Positions 44,360 through 60,833 of a stretch of 64,000 nucleotides of DNA are shown piece by piece; positions within the stretch are counted from its first letter, which is position 1, and each line of letters starts with the position of its first letter. The position numbers and the translations under genes are program-made. The DNA lies in contig DATKKF010000004.1 in assembly GCA_035543115.1 (NCBI GenBank), positions 124,001 to 188,000 on the forward strand, read 5' to 3'. Under the pieces are notes generated by a model. It saw only the letters and a program-made list of their open reading frames with translations, searched no databases and was not told the origin of the DNA. The DNA is from RPRB01 sp035543115. Its GTDB lineage: Bacteria > Myxococcota > Myxococcia > Myxococcales > Myxococcaceae.

Positions 44360-44986
44360 TCAGGTGGGAAGGGCAGGGGTCATCGGGACGAACCGGACCG
44401 AGAGCAGCCGCTCGCTCTGCAGCTGCCCATCGTCGCCCTTCCGCAGCCGCACCAGCTCCTGGCCCTCGTGCTGGCTGCCGATGGGCCCCACCAGCCGGCC
44501 ACCCGGCGCGAGCTGCTCCACCAGCATGACTGGTAATTGCTCGGGCGCCGCCGTCAACACGATGGCGTCGAATGGCGCCGCCTCCGGCCAGCCGTCGAAC
44601 CCGTCTCCGACCCGGAGGTGGAGCCGGGGCCCCGCCAACGGCTGGAGGTGCTCGGCCGCCGTCCGGGCCAGTCCCTCCCGGACCTCGATGCTGTACACGT
44701 CGGCCCCCAGCAGATGCAGGACTGCAGTCTGGTAGCCCGACCCGGTGCCGATCTCGAGAATCCGGTCGCCCGGCCGGACCTCCAGCGCCTCGCTCATCAG
44801 CGCCACCACGTATGGCTGGCTGATGGTCTGCGCCTCCCCGATGGGCAGCGCCTCGTCCTGGGCGGCGATGTCGCGGAGCCGGTCCGGCACGAAGTCCGCG
44901 CGCGACAGCAGGGTCATCGCGGCGAGCACGCGCTCGTCACGGATGCCACTCCGGCGCAACCCCAGGATGAGACGGGCGTCCTCCAT
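44360..44986 (-). CDS. pcm: Protein-L-isoaspartate O-methyltransferase
   Basis: The 208-residue protein starts MEDARLILGLRRSGIRD. It has the SAM-binding motif RILEIGTGSGYQTAVL and the PCMT patterns AQTISQPYVVALM, DAIVLTAAPEQLP and VLVEQLAPGGRLVGP-like VEQLAPGGRLVGPIGS. It repairs isoaspartyl residues in damaged proteins using S-adenosylmethionine. The length is normal. It lies 35 bases from the recG stop in the leftward housekeeping block. Confidence 0.94.
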   Translation of the reverse strand: MEDARLILGLRRSGIRDERVLAAMTLLSRADFVPDRLRDIAAQDEALPIGEAQTISQPYVVALMSEALEVRPGDRILEIGTGSGYQTAVLHLLGADVYSIEVREGLARTAAEHLQPLAGPRLHLRVGDGFDGWPEAAPFDAIVLTAAPEQLPVMLVEQLAPGGRLVGPIGSQHEGQELVRLRKGDDGQLQSERLLSVRFVPMTPALPT

Positions 44987-45021
44987 GCCAGTACCAACGT
45001 AAAACGCCGCCGCGTGCCTGG

Positions 45022-47718
45022 CTACCCCACCCGTGCCAGGGACAGCTTCCCCTCCCACCGCTCCTCCAGGGACCCCAGCAAGCCCCGGTGCTCGGGCCGG
45101 GTGAGGCGGGGGTCTGCCGCGGCAATGGCCTTCGCCTCCTCGGCCGCCACCGCCGAGAGCGCCTGGTCCCGGGCCAGGTTGGCCACGCTCAGCTCGGGCA
45201 GCCCGCTCTGCCGCGTTCCCAGGAACTCGCCCGGTCCGCGCAATTCGAGGTCCTTCTCGGCGATGACGAACCCGTCGGTGCTCTGCTCCAGCACCTCCAG
45301 GCGCGTCCGGGCGTCGGGCCCGCCGGCCGGGGACGGCAAGAGGTAGCAGAACGACGCCGCCGCCCCGCGCCCCACCCGGCCCCGAAGCTGGTGCAGCTGC
45401 GACAGCCCGAACCGCTCGGCGTTCTGGATGACCATCACCGACGCGTTCGCCACGTCCACCCCCACCTCCACCACCGTGGTGCAGACCAGCACCTCCACCT
45501 GCCCGCTCCGGAACGCGTCCATGACCGCGTCCTTCTCCTCCTGCTTGAGCCGCCCATGCAGCAGCTGGACCCGGCGGTGCGGCCATCGCGCCTGCAGCTC
45601 GTCGGCGCCCCGGGTCGCGTCGGCGAGGTCGATCTTCTCCGAGGCCTCCACCAGCGGGTACAGCACGTAGGCCTGCCGGCCCTTCCGCAGCTCGAGCTCC
45701 ACCGCCTCCCACACCTCGGGCTGGCGCGACGGCGTCGCCACACGGGTGGTGACCGGGGTCCGTCCCGGCGGCAGCTCGTCCAGCACCGAGAGGTCGAGGT
45801 CCCCGTAGAGCGTCATCGCCAGGGTGCGAGGAATCGGGGTGGCGGTCATCACCAGGACGTCCGGCCGCCGGCCCTTGTGCCCCAGCGCCTGCCGCTGCAG
45901 CACTCCGAACCGGTGCTGCTCGTCGATGAGCACCAGCCCCAGCCGCTGGAAGGCGATGCCCTCCTGGATGAGCGCCTGCGTGCCCACCGCGATGCGCGCC
46001 CGGCCGGATTCCACCGCCTCGCGCGCCCGCCGCCGCTCGCTCCCGGTTCCGCTCCCGGTGACCAGCGCCACCTCGATCGCTGCGGGGCCGAACACCCGGG
46101 CGAGGGTCGTGTGGTGCTGGGCGGCGAGGATCTCCGTCGGGGCCATCAGCGCCACCTGCCAGCCGTCCTCCACCGCCAGCGCCGCCGCGACCGCCGCCAC
46201 CGCCGTCTTCCCCGAGCCGACGTCCCCCTGGAGCAGCCGGTGCATCGGCTCGGGACGTGCCATGTCGCGGCCGATCTCCGCCACCGCGCGGGCCTGGGCG
46301 CGGGTCAGGCTGAACGGGAGGAGTTCCCGCGCCCGGGCCAGCCGCTCGCCGTCGACGTGGAAGGCGATGCCCGGCTCGTGCTTCACCGCCTGGCGGCGCA
46401 GCGCCAGGCCGAGGTGCAGCAGAAACAGCTCGTCGAACGCGAGCCGCCGGTGCGCGGGGCTGCGATGCTGCTCCAGTGCTCCGAGGTCGTCGTCCGCCGC
46501 GGGCTGGTGGATGCGGGCCAGCGCCTCGGCCAGCCCGGGCAGCGCGAGGCGCTGACGGAGGTCGGCCGAAAGCGGGTCCTCCACAGCCCCGAGGTGGGCC
46601 GCGGCCACCCGCGCCACCAGCTCGCGGACCTGCCGCTGCTCGTGGCGCTCGAACCCCGGGTAGACCGGGACGACGCGCCCCATGTGGAGCGAGGGGCCCC
46701 TCCCCTCGTCCGCCGGCTCGATCTCCGGGTGCACCATCTCCCGTCCGCCTGGCGTCGCCCGGAGCTCTCCCGAGACGATGAGGCGCTTGCCGACGGGAAC
46801 CCGTGACTTCATCCACGGGCCGCTCTGGAACCAGGTGAGCGCGATGCTGCCGGTCTCGTCGGCCAGCACCGCCTGGAACCCACGCTTTCCCGGGCGAATC
46901 ATCAGCTCCCGCGCCATCCGCACCGTGCCCACCGCCACCCCGCGCTCCCCCGGACGCAGCTCCCGGAGGGTCGAGAGCCGCCGGCGGTCCTCGTACGTCC
47001 GGGGGAGCAGGAAGAGGAGGTCGCCCACGCGGTGGAGGCCCTTCTTGTTCAATGCCTCGACCAGACGGGGCGGGACCCGGATGCCGGTGCCGCCGATGGG
47101 CTGGGCCAGCGGGCCCCGGCTCGGCGGGGCGGCGATGGGCCTGGCCACCTCCTCGGCCTCAGGCTTCCCCGGACGGGAGCGGACCGGGCGGCGGGTCGGA
47201 CGCCCCGGGGAGGGCGCCTCGTCCGGGACCGCCGGCGATGCCCGCCGCTTGGTGCGCTTCCCCGGGGGGGCGACGCTCGCCGGAGTCCCGGGAGCCGCGA
47301 CGGGCCCTCCGCTCCTCGCCTGAACCGAGGCGGCCGGCTCCGGTGGCGCCGACGACGACGTCCTCGGGGCACCGCTCGGTCGCCCACCGTGCCGCGCCGG
47401 AGGCCCAGAGCTGGCTGCTCCCGGGGCGACCTGGACCGTCGCCGGCCCGCTCGGGGCCGAGGGAGGGCCCGGGTCGCGGACGCGAGGCGCGAGGGCACGC
47501 AGCGCGTCTTGCTGTGACTCGGGGCTGCCGGACTCCAGCGCCCGCGATAGGCGCTCGAGGAGCTGCACGTCGGTGCCGGACCCGGCGGCACGGGCTCCGG
47601 CGAGCGCCGCGCGGACCAGCCTGTCGAGCCCCTTCACGTTCAACAGCCGTGCGAAGTCGCTCTGCGCGAGGAAGCGCAAGGGGGCGACCAGCGGCTGGAG
47701 GTAGGACGCGGCGGGCAT
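45022..47718 (-). CDS. recG: ATP-dependent DNA helicase RecG with long N-terminal extension
   Basis: The 898-residue protein has an intact RecG core. The wedge/OB domain begins about residue 205 (LVEALNKKGLHRVGDLLFL). Walker A is LLQGDVGSGKTAV, motif II is LIDEQHRFG, motif III is VMTATPIPRTLA. Near the C-terminus is QLRGRVGRG. RecG reverses stalled replication forks. The usual length is near 690, and the extra 200 N-terminal residues start with a conserved-looking helix (VAPLRFLAQSDFARLLN). A Ser/Pro/Arg-rich linker joins it to the core. The extension recurs in related deltaproteobacteria, so it is not an annotation artefact. Confidence 0.95.
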   Translation of the reverse strand: MPAASYLQPLVAPLRFLAQSDFARLLNVKGLDRLVRAALAGARAAGSGTDVQLLERLSRALESGSPESQQDALRALAPRVRDPGPPSAPSGPATVQVAPGAASSGPPARHGGRPSGAPRTSSSAPPEPAASVQARSGGPVAAPGTPASVAPPGKRTKRRASPAVPDEAPSPGRPTRRPVRSRPGKPEAEEVARPIAAPPSRGPLAQPIGGTGIRVPPRLVEALNKKGLHRVGDLLFLLPRTYEDRRRLSTLRELRPGERGVAVGTVRMARELMIRPGKRGFQAVLADETGSIALTWFQSGPWMKSRVPVGKRLIVSGELRATPGGREMVHPEIEPADEGRGPSLHMGRVVPVYPGFERHEQRQVRELVARVAAAHLGAVEDPLSADLRQRLALPGLAEALARIHQPAADDDLGALEQHRSPAHRRLAFDELFLLHLGLALRRQAVKHEPGIAFHVDGERLARARELLPFSLTRAQARAVAEIGRDMARPEPMHRLLQGDVGSGKTAVAAVAAALAVEDGWQVALMAPTEILAAQHHTTLARVFGPAAIEVALVTGSGTGSERRRAREAVESGRARIAVGTQALIQEGIAFQRLGLVLIDEQHRFGVLQRQALGHKGRRPDVLVMTATPIPRTLAMTLYGDLDLSVLDELPPGRTPVTTRVATPSRQPEVWEAVELELRKGRQAYVLYPLVEASEKIDLADATRGADELQARWPHRRVQLLHGRLKQEEKDAVMDAFRSGQVEVLVCTTVVEVGVDVANASVMVIQNAERFGLSQLHQLRGRVGRGAAASFCYLLPSPAGGPDARTRLEVLEQSTDGFVIAEKDLELRGPGEFLGTRQSGLPELSVANLARDQALSAVAAEEAKAIAAADPRLTRPEHRGLLGSLEERWEGKLSLARVG

Positions 47719-47763
47719 CGACCAGGAACCGGCGCGAGGAGCCTACTCCCCGGGTCCCCCGCC

Positions 47764-48261
47764 CTACTCCTCGGTGTCGAACTCCTCGAAGAGGACCTCG
47801 ACCACCTCGTACTCGCGCGGACCGCCCGGGCTCTGTACGGTCGCCAGGTCGCCCACCGCCTTCCCGATGAGGCCGCGGGCCAGCGGAGAGGTCACCGAGA
47901 TGAGCCGGCGCTTGATGTCCGCCTCGAGCTCACCGACCAGCGTGTACGTCACTTCCCTGTCGCTCTCGACGTCGAGCAGCTTCACCGTCGCCCCGAAGAC
48001 CACCCTGTCGCCCGAGAGCTTCGAGACGTCGATGACCTCGGCGCGGGCGATCCAGTCGTTCAGGTCGAGGATGCGGCCCTCGATGTGCGACTGCTTCTCC
48101 TTGGCGGCGTGATACTCGGCGTTCTCACGGAGATCTCCGTGCGCACGGGCGACCTCGATCTCCCGGGAGATCTTCGTCCGCTCCACGGTCTGGAGCAGCT
48201 TCAGCTCCTCCTTGAGGCGCCGGAGCCCGGCCGCGGTGATGGGGATGCGTGCGCCGCTCAT
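47764..48261 (-). CDS. greA: Transcription elongation factor GreA
   Basis: The 165-residue protein has the GreA/GreB plan: an N-terminal coiled coil with the acidic tip (SREIEVARAHGDLRENAEY), which carries the DxxEN-type residues, and a C-terminal FKBP-like domain (GATVKLLDVESDREVTYTL and SPLARGLIGKAVGD). It enters the RNA polymerase secondary channel to stimulate cleavage of backtracked transcripts. It lies between recG and carB in the same direction, 30 bases before carB's end. This order is common in myxobacteria. Confidence 0.94.
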   Translation of the reverse strand: MSGARIPITAAGLRRLKEELKLLQTVERTKISREIEVARAHGDLRENAEYHAAKEKQSHIEGRILDLNDWIARAEVIDVSKLSGDRVVFGATVKLLDVESDREVTYTLVGELEADIKRRLISVTSPLARGLIGKAVGDLATVQSPGGPREYEVVEVLFEEFDTEE

Positions 48262-48291
48262 ACAGGGCGGCGGACCCTAGACGAGCCCGGG

Positions 48292-51522
<3,231 letters not shown>

Positions 51523-51599
51523 CGGAGGCGTGCCTGTACCACGTCCGGCAGACGGATCCACCGGGCCCGCGGGACGGCGACCGCCCAGCGCTGACGGGC

Positions 51600-52796
51600 T
51601 CAGGTCACCGCGGCGGCGAAGTCCCGCAGGCGCTGGAGCCCCTTCTCCAGCGTGGCCCGCGACGCGGCGAAGGAGAACCGGAGGTGGCCGGGCGCCCCGA
51701 ACGGCTCGCCCGGCACGGCCGCGACCAGGAGGTCCTCGAGAAGCCGCTCGGAGATGTCGTGGGCCGAGCCGAGCCGCTGGCCCTTCCAGCTCTTGCCGAC
51801 CCAGGCGCTCACGTCAGGGAAGGCGTAGAACGCCCCCTCCGGCTTCACGCAGCGGACCCCGGGGATCTGGGTGAGCCCGGCGAAGAGGAGGTCTCGCCGC
51901 TGGTGGAACTCCCTGACCATCGCCTGGACGGGCTCCTGCGGCCCCGTGAGCGCGGCCAGCGCGGCCTTCTGGGTGATGCTGTTCACGTTCGAGGTGGCCT
52001 GGTCCTGGACCAGCTGCATCCCCTTGATGACGTCCCTCGGTCCCGCGGCGTAGCCCACCCGCCATCCGGTCATCGCATAGGCCTTGCTCATCCCGTTCAC
52101 CACCAGGGTCCGGCTCCGCAGCGCCGGCGCGACGTCGGCGATGTTGGCGAACGGGTGCCCCGTGTAGAGCAGCTTCTCGTAGATGTCGTCGGTGACGACC
52201 AGGACGTCCGGGTGGACGGCCATGACCGCGGCCAGCTCGAGGAGATTCGCCTTAGGGAGCACCGCTCCTGTCGGGTTGCTCGGGCTGTTGAAGATGACCG
52301 CCCTCGTCCTCGAGGTGATGGCGCGGGCGAGCGCGTCCGGGTCGGGCCGGAAGCCGTCCTCGACGCGCGTCGGCACCACCACCGGCCTCCCGCCGGCGAG
52401 CAGCACCTGCTCCGGGTAGCTGACCCAGTAGGGCGAGAACATCACCACCTCGTCCCCGTCCGAGAGCAGCGCCTGGAAGCAGTTGTAGAGCGCCTGCTTT
52501 CCGCCATTGGTGACGATGACCTGGTCGGCGGCGAAGTCGAGCCCGTTCTCGTCCCTGAGCTTCTTCACGATGGCCGCGCGCAGCTCGGGGATGCCGGCGG
52601 TGGCGGTGTACTTGGTGAAGCCCTCCCGGAGCGCCTGGATTGCCGCCTCCTTCACGTGCTCGGGCGTGTCGAAGTCCGGCTCACCGGCCGACAGCCCGGC
52701 CACGTCCTTGCCCGCGGCGGCGAGGGCCTTGGCCCGGGCGTTCAGGGCGAGGGTGGGCGACGGCTGGATCTCGGCGAGGCGGCGGGCGAGCTTCAT
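51600..52796 (-). CDS. Pyridoxal-phosphate aminotransferase, aspartate aminotransferase family (class I)
   Basis: The 398-residue fold-type I enzyme shows LSAGEPDFDTPEHVKEAA near the N-terminus, FNSPSNPTGAVL, and the PLP Lys in VNGMSKAYAMTGWRVGYA (SKAYAMTGWRxGY is the class I signature). The length fits the AspAT Ib type. It moves the amino group between aspartate or similar amino acids and 2-oxoglutarate. The ATG at 52796 gives the usual N-terminus (MKLARRLAEIQPS). It sits upstream of carB, linking aspartate supply to pyrimidine synthesis by position only. Confidence 0.93.
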   Translation of the reverse strand: MKLARRLAEIQPSPTLALNARAKALAAAGKDVAGLSAGEPDFDTPEHVKEAAIQALREGFTKYTATAGIPELRAAIVKKLRDENGLDFAADQVIVTNGGKQALYNCFQALLSDGDEVVMFSPYWVSYPEQVLLAGGRPVVVPTRVEDGFRPDPDALARAITSRTRAVIFNSPSNPTGAVLPKANLLELAAVMAVHPDVLVVTDDIYEKLLYTGHPFANIADVAPALRSRTLVVNGMSKAYAMTGWRVGYAAGPRDVIKGMQLVQDQATSNVNSITQKAALAALTGPQEPVQAMVREFHQRRDLLFAGLTQIPGVRCVKPEGAFYAFPDVSAWVGKSWKGQRLGSAHDISERLLEDLLVAAVPGEPFGAPGHLRFSFAASRATLEKGLQRLRDFAAAVT

Positions 52797-52871
52797 CACG
52801 CACCCGTACCAGCACCGGCCGACGTCACTCAAGCCCGGCTGAGCAGACCCGGCCCGAGGCCCCCCGAACGT

Positions 52872-53289
52872 CTACCGCAACTTGCGCACCGGCGAGAAAG
52901 TCCCTGGCGTCGTCGCGCTCTGTGACAGCACGCTCGGTCCCTCGTTGACGACCAGGTCGATGCGCCCGTCCCCGTTCAGGTCGGCCGCCGCGATGAAACT
53001 GGCGCCGAACAGCCCATCGTGGACCCTGCCGGGTGCGAAGCTGCCGCGGCTGGTGGCGGACTGCATCAGCACGGGGACTCGACGAGTGACACCACGGCCA
53101 GGTCGGGCACGCCGTCGGCGTTCAGGTCGGCGATCGCCAGGCGGCGCGCTCCATCCGGCACCGCCAGCTCGCTTGCGGCGAAGACGCCGGGAGTCGTCTG
53201 CCGCAGCAGGGTCACGCTGGCGGGGGCGTTGCCGGCATTGGCCACGGCGATGTCGATGCGGCCGGCGGCGGCCACCCTCCCCGGGGAGG
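52872..53289 (-). pseudogene. Broken FG-GAP/VCBS-repeat protein gene
   Basis: Two FG-GAP repeats remain. The upstream piece ends IADLNADGVPDLAVVSLVESPC at 53066, where a stop interrupts the repeat. Reading continues one frame away with VLMQSATSRGSF and AAADLNGDGRIDLVVNEG, ending VRKLR at 52872. A single missing base near 53070 explains the break. The 5' part is also missing, since the first repeat begins without its DLN start (GRIDIAVANAG). FG-GAP repeats form calcium-binding beta-propeller blades in secreted proteins. The region between the aminotransferase and coaD holds nothing else. Confidence 0.65.
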
Positions 53290-53354
53290 CGCAGGTGGTC
53301 ACGAGCGACGCGCCCACCGGGGGGCGAGCAACGTCCTTGCGACGCGCGGCAAGG

Positions 53355-53861
53355 TTACCCGCCGTTCTTCGAGGGGAACTTCTTCTGGAGCGCCCGGAAC
53401 ACGTTCGGCGGCACGAGCTCGGAGACGTCCCCACCCAGCGACGCCACCTCCCGGACCAGCTGCGACGAGATGTAGAAGCTGTCCTGGCCGGTCATCATGA
53501 ACACCGTGTCGAACTCCGGGTCGAGCTTCCGGTTCATGTTCGCCAGCTGGAACTCGTACTCGAAATCGGACACCGCGCGGAGCCCGCGCAGGATGGTGTG
53601 GACCTTCTTCTTCCGCGTGTAGTGGACCAGCAGCCCTTGGAACGAGTCCACCTCCACGCGCGGGTCCGGCATCGCCTCGCGGATGAGCGCCTTGCGTTCC
53701 TCCACGGTGAACATCGCCTGCTTCCGCGGGTTGTTCAGCACGGCGACGATCAGCCGGTCGAACATGGTGAGCCCGCGCTGGATGATGCTCAGGTGCCCGT
53801 TGGTCAGCGGGTCGAACGACCCGGGGTAGATGGCGATGGCCACGCGGCCCGGAAGCATCAT
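53355..53861 (-). CDS. coaD: Pantetheine-phosphate adenylyltransferase
   Basis: The 168-residue protein has the nucleotidyltransferase motif AIYPGSFDPLTNGHL (TNGH), the segment ILRGLRAVSDFEYEFQ, and the C-terminal ISSQLVREVASLGGDVS. It performs the fourth step of coenzyme A synthesis, adding AMP to 4'-phosphopantetheine. It starts 18 bases after rsmD, the common rsmD-coaD pairing. The two ATGs at 53861 and 53858 are equally possible starts. Confidence 0.96.
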   Translation of the reverse strand: MMLPGRVAIAIYPGSFDPLTNGHLSIIQRGLTMFDRLIVAVLNNPRKQAMFTVEERKALIREAMPDPRVEVDSFQGLLVHYTRKKKVHTILRGLRAVSDFEYEFQLANMNRKLDPEFDTVFMMTGQDSFYISSQLVREVASLGGDVSELVPPNVFRALQKKFPSKNGG

Positions 53862-53879
53862 CGGACGGTCGCGCGACCG

Positions 53880-54440
53880 TCAAGGAACCGTTGCCGACCG
53901 GTACAGGCTCACCACCGTGTCGCCGAACCGCCGGGAGTCCACCCGCTGCAGGCCAGGGGCCGTGTCCGGCGCGACCTCCCGGCGTCCGTGCTCGACCAGC
54001 AGCGTTCCGCCGTCGGCCAGGAGCCTTCCCTTGCCGACCGCCCCCACCACCTCGGCCACCGCCTCCTCGGCGTAGGGCGGGTCGGCGAAGATGAGCGCGA
54101 AGCGCCGGCCCTCCGCCGCGAGTCGGGGCACCGCCCTCGCCACCGGCATCCGATGGAAGTCGACGAGGCCGTCCATGCCCAGCGCACGGGCGTTCTCCGC
54201 CACCAGCCGCTCCGACTCGGCCCCCAGGTCCACCAGCACGGCCCGGCTCGCCCCGCGCGACAGCGCCTCGAAGGCCAGCGCTCCCGTTCCGGCGTAGAGG
54301 TCCAGGACCTCGCCGCCCTCGAAGAACTGCCCGAGCAGGTTGAACAGCGACTCGCGCACCCGATCCGAGGTGGGCCGGAGCCCCGGCCCCTTCGGCCCGA
54401 GCAGCGGACGGCCACGGTGGGTTCCGGCGACGATGCGCAC
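53880..54440 (-). CDS. rsmD: 16S rRNA (guanine-N2-966) methyltransferase RsmD family
   Basis: The 186-residue protein starts at a GTG with the family opening MRIVAGTHRGRPL. Next are RPTSDRVRESLFNLL, the SAM-binding VLDLYAGTGALAFEALSRG, and the catalytic FADPPYAEE. It methylates G966 of 16S rRNA. It lies 13 bases after the CDF exporter stop and is followed by coaD in the same direction. Confidence 0.93.
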   Translation of the reverse strand: MRIVAGTHRGRPLLGPKGPGLRPTSDRVRESLFNLLGQFFEGGEVLDLYAGTGALAFEALSRGASRAVLVDLGAESERLVAENARALGMDGLVDFHRMPVARAVPRLAAEGRRFALIFADPPYAEEAVAEVVGAVGKGRLLADGGTLLVEHGRREVAPDTAPGLQRVDSRRFGDTVVSLYRSATVP

Positions 54441-54453
54441 GGCCGGGGGGCGG

Positions 54454-55416
54454 CTACCCGGCTCCCGAGCCGGCGTAGCCCTGACTCTCGATCTGCAGGG
54501 TGCTGTGGTCGATCCCGAACCGTTCCACCAGCGCCCTCTTCGCCGCGACCAGGATGGTGTCGTTCTCGCAGGCGCTCGGCTCGTCCACCACCAGGTGCGC
54601 GGAGAGGGCCACCATCCCGCTCCCCACCGTCCAGATGTGGAGGTCGTGCACCGCGGTGACCTTGGGAATGGACCCGAGCGCGCTCTCCACCCCTTCCACG
54701 TCCACGTGCGGCGGGACGGTTTCCAGGAGGACGTCCACCGCCTCCCGGAGCACCCGCCAGCCTCCGACGACCACCACTCCCGAGATGCCGATGGAGATGA
54801 CCGGGTCCACCCAGGTCCAGCCGGTGAAGGCCATCACCCCGGCGCCGATCAGCACCCCCACGCTGGAGAGCGCGTCCCCGAGCACGTGCAGGAACGCCGA
54901 CCGGGTGTTCAGCGAGTGGCCCGAGCGCAGGAAGCCCATCGCCAGGAGGTTCGCCCCGAGGCCGATGGTCGCCACCAGCGCCATCGGGCCGAGGATGACC
55001 GTCGCCGGGTGCCTCAGCCGCTCCAGCGCCTCCACCACGATGAAGATGGTGATGGCGAGCAGCAGCACCCCGTTCACCAGCGCGCTCAGGATCTCCAGCC
55101 GCACGTACCCGTAAGTCCGCTTGCGGTTGGCCGGGCGGCCAGCGAACCAGGCGGCGAGCAGCGCAAGCCCGAGCGCCGAGACGTCGGTCCACATGTGACC
55201 GGCGTCCGAGAGCAGGGCCAGCGAGTGGGTGAGCCAGCCCCCGATCGCCTCCACCACCGCGATCAGGCAGGTGAGCAGCAACGCTGCCGTCATCCGCCGG
55301 GTGTCGCGCGCGCGGCCCACGTCCCCAGTCCGGACCCCCGGGCTGTCACACGGCTGGGCGTGGTCCGCGGCGTGGGAATGGTCGAAGGACGGAGGATGGG
55401 AATGGACGTGGGTCAC
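54454..55416 (-). CDS. Cation diffusion facilitator (zinc/cadmium/cobalt efflux)
   Basis: The 320-residue protein has a His-rich N-terminus (HVHSHPPSFDHSHAADH). Six transmembrane helices follow, with the metal sites HMWTDVSALGLAL and HVLGDALSSVGVL, and a cytoplasmic C-terminal domain (AVHDLHIWTVGSG). It matches ZitB/CzcD-type CDF proton-coupled exporters of zinc and related ions. The GTG at 55416 begins the His-rich segment; the open frame continues to 55749 without homology. Divergent from the hydrolase gene, with only 38 bases between the starts. Confidence 0.92.
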   Translation of the reverse strand: MTHVHSHPPSFDHSHAADHAQPCDSPGVRTGDVGRARDTRRMTAALLLTCLIAVVEAIGGWLTHSLALLSDAGHMWTDVSALGLALLAAWFAGRPANRKRTYGYVRLEILSALVNGVLLLAITIFIVVEALERLRHPATVILGPMALVATIGLGANLLAMGFLRSGHSLNTRSAFLHVLGDALSSVGVLIGAGVMAFTGWTWVDPVISIGISGVVVVGGWRVLREAVDVLLETVPPHVDVEGVESALGSIPKVTAVHDLHIWTVGSGMVALSAHLVVDEPSACENDTILVAAKRALVERFGIDHSTLQIESQGYAGSGAG

Positions 55417-55454
55417 GTGGGAGCGCTCGATGCTCCTGGTTACACTATGGTTCG

Positions 55455-56444
55455 GTGAGTCGCGACGCCATGCCCCCGCCGCCCTCCCCGGGCGCGCCTG
55501 AGCCTGATCGGCGGCGCGCCACGCGCGGTTCCTCGGGCGTCCCCCTGGGGCGGGGGGCGGCCAGGACCTTCCGGGTCGCGCGACCCGATGGCGCCGAGGT
55601 GCACGTCGAGGTCGAGGGAAGCGGCCGGTCGACCCTGGTCCTCTGCGACGGCCTGGCCTGCGACGGGTTCGCCTGGAAGTACCTTCGCCCGGCGCTCGCC
55701 GAGCATCACCGCGTCGCCCACTGGCAGTACCGCGGCCACGGCGAGTCACCGCTGCCGCCCCCCGGCGTCGCCCCGTCCATCCCTCAGTTCGCCGACGATC
55801 TGGCGGCAGTGCTCGACGCCGTGCGCATCCGGAGCGCGGTCATCGTGGGACACAGCATGGGGGTGCAGCTGGCGCTCGAGTTCCACCGGATGCACCCCGC
55901 CCGCACCCGGGCGCTGGTGCTGGTCTCCGGCAGCCCCGGCCACCCGCTGGACACGTTTCACGACACCACCCTGCTCCGCCGCGCGCTGCCCTCGCTCCGG
56001 AGGACCACCGAACGGTTCCCCCGCATGGCCGCGGCGCTCACCCGAATGAGCGTCAGGAGCGGGCTGGCGATGGAGCTTGCGATGTCGACCGAGGTCAACG
56101 CCAGCCTCCTCCGTCGCGCCGACCTCCAGCCCTACTTCGAGCACATCGAACGGATGGACCCGCGCTTCTTCCTCCGCGCCATGCAGGCCGCCGCCGAGCA
56201 CGGCGCCGAGGACCACCTGTCCGCCGTCGACGTCCCCACCCTGGTCGTCGCCGGGGACCGCGACCGCTTCACCCCCACCTGGCTCTCGCGGCGGATGGCC
56301 CTGGAGATCCCATCTGCCGAGCTATTCCTGGTTCGAGGTGGGAGTCACACCGCCCTTCTGGAACGACCGGAGGAAGTGAACCGCGCTGTGCTCGACTTCC
56401 TCCACCGCCGCGTCGCGCCTGCTCGGCGGGCTGCCAGGTCTTGA
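55455..56444 (+). CDS. Alpha/beta hydrolase
   Basis: The 329-residue protein has a 35-residue Pro/Arg-rich head, then an alpha/beta hydrolase core: oxyanion-region VLCDGLACDGFAW, HWQYRGHGESP, nucleophile elbow VIVGHSMGVQLAL, acid PTLVVAGDRDRFTP and His in VRGGSHTALLERPE. This is a complete Ser-Asp-His triad. It resembles non-haem haloperoxidase, esterase or epoxide-hydrolase-like proteins; the substrate is unknown. GTG at 55455 or ATG at 55470 are both possible starts. The promoter with -10-like TACACT at 55441 would place the GTG very near the transcript start. Confidence 0.85.
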   Translation: MSRDAMPPPPSPGAPEPDRRRATRGSSGVPLGRGAARTFRVARPDGAEVHVEVEGSGRSTLVLCDGLACDGFAWKYLRPALAEHHRVAHWQYRGHGESPLPPPGVAPSIPQFADDLAAVLDAVRIRSAVIVGHSMGVQLALEFHRMHPARTRALVLVSGSPGHPLDTFHDTTLLRRALPSLRRTTERFPRMAAALTRMSVRSGLAMELAMSTEVNASLLRRADLQPYFEHIERMDPRFFLRAMQAAAEHGAEDHLSAVDVPTLVVAGDRDRFTPTWLSRRMALEIPSAELFLVRGGSHTALLERPEEVNRAVLDFLHRRVAPARRAARS

Positions 56445-56499
56445 CCCCTCGCAGTGGCGGGCGTCACGCTTCGGGCCTGACGAGGCTCGCCGCACCCTC

Positions 56500-58752
<2,253 letters not shown>

Positions 58753-58843
58753 CGCGAGCCGCCCGCCGCGCACGAAGTTGCGCACTGACGAGGGCGCACG
58801 CTATGAGCACGCCGCGCCGCGGCAGTGCCCGGCCAGCCCCCAC

Positions 58844-60691
<1,848 letters not shown>

Positions 60692-60833
60692 GGCCGCCCC
60701 GCCTCCGGGCTCCGCCAAGGGCATGCACGAGCGGGTGCTGGTCCAGTCGGTGCTTGCCGCGGTCCGCCCCTGAGCGTCACTCGATGCCGGCGTCGCCCGC
60801 GCCCCGGACATTCGGGGCTCGCCCGGGCGGCGG

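Noticed and set aside
60692..60774. Short frame MHERVLVQSVLAAVRP after typA
   Set aside because: Too short, with no SD sequence and no relation to neighbours.
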